The notes under the pieces are model-generated. The model was not told where the DNA came from and did no database searches. It worked only from the letters and a program-made list of their open reading frames with translations. A stretch of 49,024 bases of DNA from Candidatus Roizmanbacteria bacterium RIFCSPHIGHO2_02_FULL_37_13b (GTDB taxonomy: Bacteria > Patescibacteriota > Microgenomatia > UBA1406 > HO2-37-13b): NCBI GenBank assembly GCA_001789395.1, contig MFZK01000019.1:1-49024 (forward strand), in the 5' to 3' direction. This document shows positions 1-7,074 of this stretch, in pieces. Position 1 is the first letter of the stretch. Each line of letters starts with the position of its first letter. The position numbers and the translations under genes are program-made.

Positions 1-67
1 ATTCAGCAGAGCAGGGACCAGCGATTATCATTGGTTTATCACGAGATATTTTTTTAAGGTTTTTCAT
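1..67 (-). CDS. DAHP synthase (3-deoxy-7-phosphoheptulonate synthase), N-terminal fragment cut by window edge
   Basis: Only the first 22 codons lie in the window, reading leftward from an ATG at 67. The translation begins MKNLKKISRDKP and continues MIIAGPCSAE, the characteristic N-terminal strand of DAHP synthases, where the A-G-P-C-S motif lines the active site. The enzyme condenses phosphoenolpyruvate with erythrose 4-phosphate, the first step of the shikimate pathway. It sits downstream of trpA on the same strand behind its own promoter and attenuator, which fits a feedback-controlled entry step for aromatic amino acids. The class (a short AroF/AroG type, or a chorismate mutase fusion) cannot be decided from this fragment. 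The identification rests on a short but diagnostic motif and on context. Confidence 0.75.
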   Translation of the reverse strand, partial: MKNLKKISRDKPMIIAGPCSAE

Positions 68-82
68 AGTTTTTCAGACAAC

Positions 83-106
83 AAAAAAACCTCCCTTTCG
101 GGAGGT
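83..106 (-). terminator. Intrinsic terminator of the aro attenuator
   Basis: A 7-bp stem, ACCTCCC (106-100) with GGGAGGT (95-89), closes a GAAA tetraloop, and the strand continues in a run of seven T (89-83). It lies between the leader peptide and the DAHP synthase start, so it should stop transcription before the enzyme gene unless the antiterminator forms. Confidence 0.9.
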
Positions 107-161
107 CGCGCGCTCTTGGTTTTATTTATTTACAGCGTCAGCAATCCTCCCTTAAGGAAGG
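83..161 (-). promoter_or_regulatory. Aromatic amino acid attenuator ahead of the DAHP synthase gene
   Basis: On the minus strand four blocks lie in order: segment 1 CCTTCC (161-156), segment 2 GGGAGG (151-146), segment 3 CCTCCC (105-100) and segment 4 GGGAGG (95-90). Segments 1:2 form a hairpin with a TTAA loop, 2:3 can form an antiterminator, and 3:4 form the terminator. Leader-peptide codons for Tyr, Trp and Phe (177-157) run into segment 1. A ribosome stalled there would cover segment 1 and release segment 2 to pair with segment 3. The leader stop codon (132-130) lies between segments 2 and 3. This is the classic ribosome-mediated attenuation layout; the mechanism is inferred from complementarity alone. 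Confidence 0.82.
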
Positions 162-204
162 TAAAATAAAACCAATAATTATTTGCTTGACACATTATAT
201 TCAT
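130..204 (-). CDS. Leader peptide of the DAHP synthase attenuator (24 aa, rich in Tyr/Trp/Phe)
   Basis: A 24-codon ORF starts at the ATG at 204 and stops with TAA at 132-130. Its core is NNYWFYFTF: two Tyr, one Trp and three Phe codons within seven codons (177-157), immediately ahead of and running into attenuator segment 1. The tail reads LKGGLLTL. A TATAAT box ends 11 nt before the ATG, so the mRNA would carry almost no 5' leader. Such a dense run of all three aromatic residues is what a sensor of charged tRNA-Tyr, tRNA-Trp and tRNA-Phe needs, and all three amino acids are end products of the DAHP synthase pathway. No other function is expected. A second in-frame ATG at 195 is possible and would not change the aromatic block. 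Confidence 0.85.
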   Translation of the reverse strand: MNIMCQANNYWFYFTFLKGGLLTL

Positions 205-215
205 ATGTTACTTAT

Positions 216-245
216 ATTATAAATAATTATCTACTATAAAGTCAA
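216..245 (-). promoter_or_regulatory. Promoter of the aro leader and DAHP synthase transcript
   Basis: On the minus strand TTGACT (245-240) is followed after 18 nt by TATAAT (221-216), in the gap between the trpA stop at 261 and the leader ATG at 204. It would give the DAHP synthase its own start in addition to read-through from trp. No TrpR-like operator is seen here. Confidence 0.75.
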
Positions 246-260
246 CCGGAAGATAAAATA

Positions 261-1049
261 TCACACTTTTAAATTGTCAAGAAAATCACTAATCTTTCTC
301 TCCAAATTGTCTCTTCTTGATGAATGAATAATATCTATTATTGCGCTTCCAACCACTGCTATATCCACAATTGGGGCAAGCATTTTTATATGTTCTTTTT
401 TAGAAATACCAAATCCCACAGCAATAGGGATAGAAAAATATTTCCTGAGTCTTTGAAGATAAGATGTAAGATTGGGATCTAATTGATCACTTGCACCTGT
501 TATTCCTTGTCGAGCCGTGCAATATATGAAACCATTGGCAACAGCTGAATTTTTCTTAAGACGATCATCGGTTGATACCGGAGAAATAACTTGTATATTA
601 TGTAATTTATATTTTCGACAAGATGCCAAAAAATGTTCTTCGTTTTCCTCATCTATAGACATGTCTGGAACAATTAGTCCGGAAGCACCCGTAGATTGAG
701 AATCCCGGCAAAATTTTTCGACCCCATATTTAAAAACAGTATTATAATAAGCCATAAATAGAAGCGGTATTGAAACGTGAGAGGACAAATATTCCATTGC
801 TTTAAATGCATCTTTAACTTTAGTGCCATTTTCCAATGATCGTTCAGATGCCCGCATAATCGTCGGTCCATCCGCCAGTGGATCAGAGAAGGGGATCTGC
901 AACTCTACAAAATCCACTCCTTTTTCAGCCATCGTTTTTACTATGTTTATGGTTATTTCTAATGTTGGATAGCCAATAACCACATGCGTCATAAGTCCAA
1001 TTTTATTTACGTTCTTTATTTGTTTAAGTTTTATTTCGAGTTTAGTCAT
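261..1049 (-). CDS. trpA: Tryptophan synthase alpha subunit
   Basis: TrpA cleaves indole-3-glycerol phosphate to indole and glyceraldehyde 3-phosphate and passes indole to TrpB through the alpha-beta tunnel. The 262-residue length is typical. The [16 protein letters not shown] stretch near residue 48 carries the catalytic Glu and Asp; the usual ELGIPFSDP has Gly where this protein has Gln. Later landmarks are [23 protein letters not shown] (phosphate loop region) and PIAVGFGIS. Its ATG overlaps the trpB stop by 4 nt, so translation is probably coupled. It is the last trp gene of the run, with the aro leader region immediately after it. Confidence 0.96.
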   Translation of the reverse strand: MTKLEIKLKQIKNVNKIGLMTHVVIGYPTLEITINIVKTMAEKGVDFVELQIPFSDPLADGPTIMRASERSLENGTKVKDAFKAMEYLSSHVSIPLLFMAYYNTVFKYGVEKFCRDSQSTGASGLIVPDMSIDEENEEHFLASCRKYKLHNIQVISPVSTDDRLKKNSAVANGFIYCTARQGITGASDQLDPNLTSYLQRLRKYFSIPIAVGFGISKKEHIKMLAPIVDIAVVGSAIIDIIHSSRRDNLERKISDFLDNLKV

Positions 1050-2260
1050 AAGCCTTCTTTAACTATGTTTTCCATAAATTCATAAAATTTTTTATCTCTA
1101 AATGCTTTAGTAAGGATAAAAATATCTTTATCACCTCTGCCGGAAAGATTAACAACAATAACTTTGTTTTTAGCGAGTTTTGGTGCGGTTTTAATTGAAT
1201 ATGAAACAGCATGTGCTGATTCAAGCGCTGGAATGATTCCTTCAAGCTGGGCAAGTATTTGTACAGCCTTTAATGCTTCCTCATCGGTTACACTGACAAA
1301 TTCTACACGTTTTGTATCATGCAAGTGGCTTAATTCCGGTCCGATACCGGGGTAATCAAGTCCCGCTGAGATGCTATGTGTTTTTTGTAATTGTCCATCA
1401 TTATTTTGTAAAAAGTAGGATTTATATCCCTCGATGATCCCAACACTTCCGTTTGGAAAGCGCGTTGCATGTTCACCGATTTTTTTTCCTCTTCCACCTG
1501 CTTCTACTCCGACAAGATGAACTGATGATTCTTTAATAAATTCTGTAAAAGCACCCATTGCATTACTACCTCCACCAACACAGGCGATAACAACATCAGG
1601 TAATTTATTTTCGGCTTTACTGATTTGTTTCCTTATTTCTTTACCGACGACAGTTTGAAAATCACGATTCATCGTCGGAAACGGATGTGGACCAACTACA
1701 GAGCCAAGTACATAGTGGGTATCTTTTACATTTTCAATCCAATCTTTAATTGCCGCGTTAACAGCATCTTTCAAAGTTCGGCTACCAAATACTACCGGGA
1801 TAACCTTTGCACCGAGCTGTTCCATGAGAAACACATTCGGTCTTTGTCTTTTTATATCAACTTCACCCATGTAAACCGTGCAAGAGAAGCCGAGTTTGGC
1901 CGCTACGGAAGCTGTTGCAACGCCATGCTGACCAGCGCCAGTTTCTGCGATAAGTCGAGTCTTACCCATTCGTTTTGCAATTAAACCTTGACCAATACAA
2001 TGAGTGATTTTATGTGCACCTGTATGGTTAAGCCCTTCGTTTTTAAGATATATTTTTGCACCTGCTAATTTTTCTGTTAAATTTTTTGCAAAAACAAGAG
2101 GCGTAGGTCTACCGGCAAAATTTTGGAGTAAATCAATAAAATCCGAATTGAATTGTTTATCTTTCTTAGCCGAAATATAGACTTTCTCTAATTCCTCCAG
2201 TGCCGGAATTAACATCTCTGGTACATATCTACCACCATATTTTCCAAAATGTCCTTTCAT
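1046..2260 (-). CDS. trpB: Tryptophan synthase beta chain
   Basis: TrpB is the PLP enzyme that joins indole with L-serine to make tryptophan. The 404-residue protein starts [15 protein letters not shown], the usual TrpB N-terminus. It carries the HTGAHKI motif, whose Lys forms the PLP Schiff base, the [11 protein letters not shown] loop with the catalytic Glu, and the phosphate-binding [10 protein letters not shown]. This is the TrpB1 type that partners TrpA, consistent with trpA directly downstream. The start overlaps the end of trpF by 4 nt. Confidence 0.97.
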   Translation of the reverse strand: MKGHFGKYGGRYVPEMLIPALEELEKVYISAKKDKQFNSDFIDLLQNFAGRPTPLVFAKNLTEKLAGAKIYLKNEGLNHTGAHKITHCIGQGLIAKRMGKTRLIAETGAGQHGVATASVAAKLGFSCTVYMGEVDIKRQRPNVFLMEQLGAKVIPVVFGSRTLKDAVNAAIKDWIENVKDTHYVLGSVVGPHPFPTMNRDFQTVVGKEIRKQISKAENKLPDVVIACVGGGSNAMGAFTEFIKESSVHLVGVEAGGRGKKIGEHATRFPNGSVGIIEGYKSYFLQNNDGQLQKTHSISAGLDYPGIGPELSHLHDTKRVEFVSVTDEEALKAVQILAQLEGIIPALESAHAVSYSIKTAPKLAKNKVIVVNLSGRGDKDIFILTKAFRDKKFYEFMENIVKEGL

Positions 2261-2856
2261 AGTTTTACTGCTTTTGCGTTAGAGATAAAATTAATAATTT
2301 TTTGTTCACTGGGTAGGCTATTTGTTTCGATCCCTGAAGCGACATCAACTCCAATAGGTCTAACAGTTCTGACAACCATGCCAACATTTTCTGGAGTTAA
2401 ACCGCCAGCAATAAAAAGTGGTTGTGATTGCGATAGTAGTCTTGCTTTTTTAGGGTCAACCAGTTTTCCTCTACCTTGATATTTTCTATCAAGAAGAAAA
2501 AAAGAAACATGTTTTGATAATTTGTGGAACTCATTTGAGTCCACCCCGACCATTTTGATAACTTTTGATTTAACATTTTTAATGTACTTGATATTTTCTT
2601 TCCCGTGAAGTTGAACGAGATCTAATGAAAGATAGCCAATTAATTCATTAACGTAACTGAGATCTTGATTTTGAAAGACTCCAACGACTTGAATACTAAC
2701 AGAAATATTTGAAAGAATTGTTTTAGCACTTTTTGGATTAATATATCGTTTTGATTTTGGTATAAAGTTAAACCCCAAAAAATCTGCTCCAGCGGAAACG
2801 GCTATTTTTGCATCGTGAGCTGTTCTAATTCCACAAATTTTTACCTTAACATTCAT
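2257..2856 (-). CDS. trpF: Phosphoribosylanthranilate isomerase
   Basis: TrpF converts phosphoribosylanthranilate to CdRP by an Amadori rearrangement. The protein is 199 residues, a usual TIM-barrel TrpF length. [11 protein letters not shown] at the N-terminus holds the catalytic Cys, GADFLGFNF follows, and the C-terminal half has [12 protein letters not shown] and [10 protein letters not shown], where the catalytic Asp and phosphate site lie. It is a separate gene here, not fused to trpC as in enterobacteria. It overlaps both neighbours by 4 nt, showing a tightly packed operon. Confidence 0.95.
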   Translation of the reverse strand: MNVKVKICGIRTAHDAKIAVSAGADFLGFNFIPKSKRYINPKSAKTILSNISVSIQVVGVFQNQDLSYVNELIGYLSLDLVQLHGKENIKYIKNVKSKVIKMVGVDSNEFHKLSKHVSFFLLDRKYQGRGKLVDPKKARLLSQSQPLFIAGGLTPENVGMVVRTVRPIGVDVASGIETNSLPSEQKIINFISNAKAVKL

Positions 2857-3596
2857 ACATTTTTGAGAGACGAAATATAACTTTTAATATTATTTGTTTT
2901 CATCAATCCCGTTCCAACAAGTACCGCTTTTGCACCCGCCTGTATGTATTTTTTAACATCAGATGTTGTGTTAATTCCCGAAAAGCCAAGCTTGATATAT
3001 TTATCAGGAATTTTTTTTATAAGTGCACAGGCCTTGTCGATATCTATGCTAAATGTTTGTAAGTTCCGGGCGTTAACTGCGATGAAAGAAGTTGTCGACA
3101 TAATTGCTTTTTCAAGATCATCTTTGTCATAGATTTCAACGATTGGTTCAAGACCGATGCTTTGAGCCAGTTCAACGAAAAAAATTAGTTTTTGTTTTGT
3201 CACTATTCGTGCAATAAGAAGTATTGTATCGGCACCATTCACTTTTGATTCATATATTTGATACGGATCAATGATGAAGTCTTTTTGTAAAATAGGGAGT
3301 TTTGTATTTTTTTTTACTTTTTTAAGGAGCTTAATATCCCCATTAAAAAAATTCTTATTGGTAATAACTGAAATTACATCGACTCCAGCTTTTTCATACG
3401 ATCGGGCACGTTTGACTATGTTTTGAGCTTTTCCTAAAATCCCCGCCGAGGGCGATTTAAGTTTTATTTCACCAATCAGAGCAACATCCTGTTTATTAAT
3501 TGTCTTTCTAAATCTATTTTGAGATGTTAGGGTATTTTTTATCTGTTTTAATTCCTTAATTTTATATTCCACGATTTCGTTAAGTATTGTTTGCAT
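2853..3596 (-). CDS. trpC: Indole-3-glycerol phosphate synthase
   Basis: TrpC closes the indole ring of CdRP to give indole-3-glycerol phosphate. The ATG at 3596 gives MQTILNEIVEYKIKEL, the usual TrpC opening, and a 247-residue protein; an upstream in-frame GTG at 3611 is less likely. Motifs include ALIGEIKLKSPSAG (substrate loop with catalytic Lys), LQKDFIIDPYQIYES and GADTILLIARI. The usual N-R-N-L segment reads VNARNL, a small departure. The start lies inside the last 17 nt of trpD. Confidence 0.95.
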   Translation of the reverse strand: MQTILNEIVEYKIKELKQIKNTLTSQNRFRKTINKQDVALIGEIKLKSPSAGILGKAQNIVKRARSYEKAGVDVISVITNKNFFNGDIKLLKKVKKNTKLPILQKDFIIDPYQIYESKVNGADTILLIARIVTKQKLIFFVELAQSIGLEPIVEIYDKDDLEKAIMSTTSFIAVNARNLQTFSIDIDKACALIKKIPDKYIKLGFSGINTTSDVKKYIQAGAKAVLVGTGLMKTNNIKSYISSLKNV

Positions 3597-4602
3597 ATTT
3601 TTGCGTCTCACGAATTAAATTTTGTAAAACTAATTGAGCTTTCCCACTATCAATAGATTCTTCAGCACATTTTATTCCAATTACAATAGTTTTGACGGCT
3701 CCTGCAATATATAAAGCACAGGCGCTATTTAAGACTACAATATCTCGCCTCGGGCCTTTTTTACCATTTAAAATTACTCGTATATGAGCGGCGTTTTCAT
3801 CTACAGTTCCTCCCCTAATTTCTTTCAATGAATATTTTATGAAGCCATAATCTGCAGGATTGATGTTAAATTTTTTTACAGAATTATTTTTTACCTCAAA
3901 GATCAATGTTTTTGATGAGATACTTATTTCATCCAAGCCGTCTTGGCTTGTAACAATAAGAAGATGTTTGTAATTAAGATATCTTCCGACATCTGCTAAC
4001 TTTTCCGCAATCTTTACACTTGGTACGCCGATAAGTTGTTTTTTTACAGATGCTGGATTTGTAAATGGTCCGAGAAAGTTAAAAATTGTTTTTGTCTTTA
4101 ATTCTTTTCGAACGCTAACCAGATTTTTCATAGCCGGATGAAATAGGGGAGCGAATAAAAAAACCATCCCTACTTTATTAAAAACACTTTCTGCATGTTT
4201 AGGAGATAATTGTAAATTTATACCTAAATGTTCTAGTACATCGGCGCTTCCACATTTGCTACTCGCGGCTCGGTTACCATGTTTTACAACTTTAACTCCT
4301 GCTCCTGCGATGACAAACGCAACAGCTGTTGAGATGTTGAAAGTTCCACTTCCATCTCCGCCTGTACCGCATACGTCTATAGCACCAGTTGCTTTTACAT
4401 TAATCATGTTTTTTCTCATCGTTTTAATAAATCCAACGATTTCTTTAGAAGATTCTCCTTTCATCCGAAGAGCTACAAGAATGGCTCCAATTTGGGCAGG
4501 TGAAAGTGCACCTTTTATGACATCATTGAGAAACAATTGAGTTTCTTCAGCTAATAAGTCTTGCTTTTTTATTATTTTATTTAATATGTATGTTGTGTCC
4601 AT
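3580..4602 (-). CDS. trpD: Anthranilate phosphoribosyltransferase
   Basis: TrpD transfers phosphoribose from PRPP to anthranilate. The 340-residue length matches the stand-alone form. The PRPP/Mg site VCGTGGDGSGTFNIST and the KHGNRAASSKCGSADVLE stretch are fully recognisable, and FLFAPLFHPAMK and FNFLGPFTNPA are also typical. TrpG is encoded separately just upstream, with a 2-nt gap, so there is no TrpGD fusion. Confidence 0.97.
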   Translation of the reverse strand: MDTTYILNKIIKKQDLLAEETQLFLNDVIKGALSPAQIGAILVALRMKGESSKEIVGFIKTMRKNMINVKATGAIDVCGTGGDGSGTFNISTAVAFVIAGAGVKVVKHGNRAASSKCGSADVLEHLGINLQLSPKHAESVFNKVGMVFLFAPLFHPAMKNLVSVRKELKTKTIFNFLGPFTNPASVKKQLIGVPSVKIAEKLADVGRYLNYKHLLIVTSQDGLDEISISSKTLIFEVKNNSVKKFNINPADYGFIKYSLKEIRGGTVDENAAHIRVILNGKKGPRRDIVVLNSACALYIAGAVKTIVIGIKCAEESIDSGKAQLVLQNLIRETQKYANNT

Positions 4603-4604
4603 AA

Positions 4605-5207
4605 TTACTTTTTTTTCATTAAAAAATTTGTTAATATCAATTTTCCTCCATCTGTAGCGAAAGACTCCGGGTGAAACTGTACTCCCTCTATTGGGTATAT
4701 AAGATGTCTTAAACCCATGATTTCTTTTGTATCATTGGATACAGCAGTGATCTTTAAACAATTGGGTAATGTTTTTTTTTCTGCAATGAGCGAATGGTAT
4801 CGCATAACTTCTAGATTCTGAGGCAGGCCGGTAAAAATTCCTTTTTCATCATGTTGGATAATGCTAGTTTTTCCATGCATCGGTTGTTTTGCCCGAACTA
4901 CTTTTCCCCCAAAATAATGAGCCATACCTTGCATACCCAAACATACTCCCAAAACCGGAGTTTCTTTACCAACGTTAGTTAGAACTTTTGCACATACACC
5001 AAAATATGCTAAGTCACTAGGATTTCCAGGACCAGGAGAAATAATAATTTTGTCATATCGTCTTTTTTTTATTTCTTTGATAGTAATTTCATCATTTCTG
5101 ACTACATTTAGTATGAATTTTTTTCCTTCATCGGTAAGAATTTCGCCGACGTACTGATAAAGATTGAACGTAAAAGAATCGTAGTTGTCTATTATTAATA
5201 TTTTCAT
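4605..5207 (-). CDS. trpG: Anthranilate synthase component II, glutamine amidotransferase
   Basis: TrpG supplies ammonia from glutamine to TrpE. The 200-residue class I amidotransferase has LIIDNYDSFTFNLYQY at the start, the oxyanion segment IISPGPGNP, the nucleophile Cys in GVCLGMQGMAHYFGG, and the His-Glu pair in GVQFHPESFAT. PabA proteins look very similar, but the position between trpE and trpD favours TrpG; dual use with a PabB elsewhere cannot be excluded. The start overlaps the trpE stop by 4 nt. Confidence 0.95.
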   Translation of the reverse strand: MKILIIDNYDSFTFNLYQYVGEILTDEGKKFILNVVRNDEITIKEIKKRRYDKIIISPGPGNPSDLAYFGVCAKVLTNVGKETPVLGVCLGMQGMAHYFGGKVVRAKQPMHGKTSIIQHDEKGIFTGLPQNLEVMRYHSLIAEKKTLPNCLKITAVSNDTKEIMGLRHLIYPIEGVQFHPESFATDGGKLILTNFLMKKK

Positions 5208-6574
5208 GTTTTTTTATACCTGACTGTCGACAGGCAGGCCTCTCTCATCGCAGCAAACTTGCTTTGAATTTCATCATATTCCTTCTCAGGTACCGAATCA
5301 TAGACAATACCTCCGCTTGTTTGGGCGTATGCATATTCATCTGAAATAAAAAGAGATCTGAGTGCAAGTGCGAAAGTGCAATCACCATTAAACCCAAAAT
5401 GACCAACGCCTCCTCCATATGGACCCCGCGGCATAGTCTCATTTGAGTTAATAATCTTAATTGTTTCTACTTTCGGAGTCCCACAGACTGTCCCCATGGG
5501 AAAATTGCAAGAAAGACCGGAAAACATGTCCTCTCCCGGACGGATTAATCCAACGATTTCACTTGAGATATGTTGAACATGGCTAAATTTCTTTATCGTC
5601 ATTAAATCTCTAATTTTAACTGTGCCAAATTTGGCCACTCTCCCAATATCATTTCTATGTAAATCTACAATCATATTATGTTCTGCTCTCTCTTTTGGAT
5701 CATTAAGGAGAGTTCGTGCAAGCATCTGATCCTCTAATTCATTTTTACCTCTTAAAATTGTGCCGGCTAATGGTCGTATAGTCATTTCTCCGTTTCGAAG
5801 TGAAAAAAGAAGCTCTGGACTAGCGCCGATAATTTTTTTATTGCCGAATTTAAGATAATACATAAATGGTGACGGGTTAAGAGTCCTTAGTTTTTGATAT
5901 ATTTTCAATGAATCCCCACTGATTCTATATTCTGTTTTAAAACCTACTTCGCATTGAAAAGTATTACCTGCTCTTATATGCACTTTTACTCTTTCAACCA
6001 TTTTTGCATGTTCTTTTTTGGTTAAGTCATCTTTAATAAAATTCACCTTTAATGATCTCTCTTTATATTTAATCTTCATGGCTTTTTTTAAAATATCGCT
6101 TCTGTCAGTATCGTAATAGAAGTAGAAAAGTTCGTTTGTTAGTTTATCGATTATCAATCCATCGGTAAATACTCCAAACATAAATTGATCAAAACGGTCA
6201 TGGATTTTAATATTCAGACTAGGTTCAAAATAGTTTACTGCTTCATAGCTAAGATAACCTACAAGTCCTCCAGCGTAGTTTCTAGTCAGAGTTGTTGGAG
6301 GCATAATTTCCCGTAATGTTAAATAGGGATTTTTTACTTGATAGATTTCACCATCAATTATTAAGTTATTTTTTCGGGCTGAAATAATATGTATCGGATC
6401 AAATCCAATAATTGAATGTCGAGAGAATTTTCCTTCTTCTCCAAGAGACTCAAATATAAAACATGTATTAAACAACCGCTCTATTTTTTGAAATAGTTTA
6501 AAAAAATCTAGGTTGTTTGCCAGTTTAATCATGACCGGTTTTTGCCTAATTGTAATTTTAGGTAACTTTTTCAT
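5204..6574 (-). CDS. trpE: Anthranilate synthase component I
   Basis: TrpE makes anthranilate from chorismate with ammonia from TrpG, the committed tryptophan step. From the ATG at 6574 the protein is 456 residues; an in-frame TTG at 6586 lies directly behind the terminator U-tract and is less likely. Catalytic-domain motifs are present: RPLAGTILRG, VDLHRNDIGRVA, GTVCGTPKVE, GPYGGGVGHFG and SVPEKEYDEIQSKF. The N-terminal FESLGEEGKFSRHSIIG resembles the segment that binds feedback tryptophan in other TrpE proteins, so allosteric control is plausible. It lies just after the trp attenuator. Confidence 0.96.
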   Translation of the reverse strand: MKKLPKITIRQKPVMIKLANNLDFFKLFQKIERLFNTCFIFESLGEEGKFSRHSIIGFDPIHIISARKNNLIIDGEIYQVKNPYLTLREIMPPTTLTRNYAGGLVGYLSYEAVNYFEPSLNIKIHDRFDQFMFGVFTDGLIIDKLTNELFYFYYDTDRSDILKKAMKIKYKERSLKVNFIKDDLTKKEHAKMVERVKVHIRAGNTFQCEVGFKTEYRISGDSLKIYQKLRTLNPSPFMYYLKFGNKKIIGASPELLFSLRNGEMTIRPLAGTILRGKNELEDQMLARTLLNDPKERAEHNMIVDLHRNDIGRVAKFGTVKIRDLMTIKKFSHVQHISSEIVGLIRPGEDMFSGLSCNFPMGTVCGTPKVETIKIINSNETMPRGPYGGGVGHFGFNGDCTFALALRSLFISDEYAYAQTSGGIVYDSVPEKEYDEIQSKFAAMREACLSTVRYKKT

Positions 6575-6587
6575 AAGATTTTTCAAT

Positions 6588-6613
6588 AAAAAAAACCTCC
6601 CGATTTGGGAGGT
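6588..6613 (-). terminator. Intrinsic terminator of the trp attenuator
   Basis: The stem ACCTCCC (6613-6607) pairs with GGGAGGT (6601-6595) across a five-base AAATC loop and runs straight into eight T residues (6595-6588), 13 nt before the trpE ATG. Confidence 0.9.
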
Positions 6614-6674
6614 GGATTTAATTAAATTTTAATTATTAATAATAATTCGCCTCCCAAAATGGAGAGGCTCGCCA
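6588..6674 (-). promoter_or_regulatory. trp operon attenuator
   Basis: Between trpR and trpE the minus strand holds segment 1 GCCTCTCC (6668-6661), segment 2 GGGAGGC (6655-6649), segment 3 ACCTCCC (6613-6607) and segment 4 GGGAGGT (6601-6595). Segments 1:2 pair over 7 bp with one bulged T. Segment 2 extended to TTTGGGAGG (6658-6650) pairs with CCTCCCAAA (6612-6604) over 9 bp as an antiterminator, and 3:4 is the terminator. The first leader Trp codon (6674-6672) lies 3 nt before segment 1, so a ribosome stalled there would mask segment 1 and favour 2:3. The second Trp codon (6656-6654) enters segment 2. Confidence 0.85.
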
Positions 6675-6704
6675 CAAAAAATTATTTGATTTTTTTTTAA
6701 ACAT
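6636..6704 (-). CDS. trpL: trp leader peptide (22 aa, two Trp codons)
   Basis: A 22-codon ORF starts at the ATG at 6704, which overlaps the last codons of trpR in another frame, and ends with TAA at 6638-6636. It begins MFKKKSNNFLW and ends RASPFWEANYY, with Trp at codons 11 and 17, Phe at 2, 9 and 16, and a final Tyr-Tyr. The upstream GGAAG within trpR, 8 nt before the ATG, could serve as ribosome binding site. Its place across attenuator segments 1 and 2 and its Trp codons indicate a sensing role and no separate product function. I named it by analogy to enterobacterial trpL; the sequence itself is not homologous in any way I can show. Confidence 0.85.
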   Translation of the reverse strand: MFKKKSNNFLWRASPFWEANYY

Positions 6705-6954
6705 ATTTAAATCTTCCCTTTTTTAATTCAGTTGATCCTCTCGTGACTGTCGCTATTCCAACGCCTAACTTTTTCGCAATTTGATGATGGGGCAACCCTT
6801 TTTTTAACATTTTTACAATTTGAACTCGCATCGGGACTTCCACAAGTTCCGAGTCGGTTAATAAACCATATAAAAAATTTTCCATAACTTTTCTGTCACT
6901 TATCTTTATAAACTCACTTATTAATTCATTCAAGTATTTCTTTTCAGTATTCAT
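6697..6954 (-). CDS. trpR: Trp repressor TrpR
   Basis: This 85-residue all-helical DNA-binding protein should bind its operator when loaded with tryptophan. The helix-turn-helix region IAKKLGVGIATVTRGSTELKKG closely matches the TrpR reading head (GIATITRGS in enterobacteria), and the preceding LTDSELVEVPMRVQIVKMLKKG fits the core helices. The related YerC family is shorter in this region and lacks the TRGS segment. The operator-like palindrome 13 nt upstream of its ATG, overlapping its promoter, supports TrpR identity and autoregulation. It is the first gene of the trp transcript, and its 3' end overlaps the leader peptide. Confidence 0.9.
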   Translation of the reverse strand: MNTEKKYLNELISEFIKISDRKVMENFLYGLLTDSELVEVPMRVQIVKMLKKGLPHHQIAKKLGVGIATVTRGSTELKKGRFKYV

Positions 6955-6966
6955 AATTATAATAAT

Positions 6967-7005
6967 ACTAGTGTACTAGTATACACCATAAAATCAAATT
7001 GTCAA
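6967..7005 (-). promoter_or_regulatory. trp promoter with TrpR operator
   Basis: On the minus strand TTGACA (7005-7000) is followed after 16 nt by TATACT (6983-6978), a near-consensus promoter. The palindrome ACTAGTGTACTAGT (6980-6967) overlaps the -10 box and predicted start. It matches the enterobacterial trp operator core (ACTAGTTAACTAGT) in 12 of 14 bases and keeps the CTAG half-site spacing. TrpR bound here would block polymerase, repressing trpR and the trp genes together. Confidence 0.88.
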
Positions 7006-7074
7006 ATATATATAAAAGCGTTTCACTCCTTGCTTTATAAATCTCTTTTTGCTTCAATTAAATTAAGACCAAAT

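Noticed and set aside
1625-1984. 119-residue ORF opposite trpB
   Set aside because: A shadow of the highly conserved trpB reading frame, without start signals.
6588-6700. T-box riboswitch as the explanation for the trp leader terminator
   Set aside because: No AGGGTGGNACCGCG-type T-box sequence or long Stem I is present; the short leader ORF with Trp codons explains the structure better.
7030-7074. TTG start adding 15 residues to the propeller protein
   Set aside because: The ATG at 7075 begins an ideal signal peptide; the extension is polar and has no ribosome binding site.
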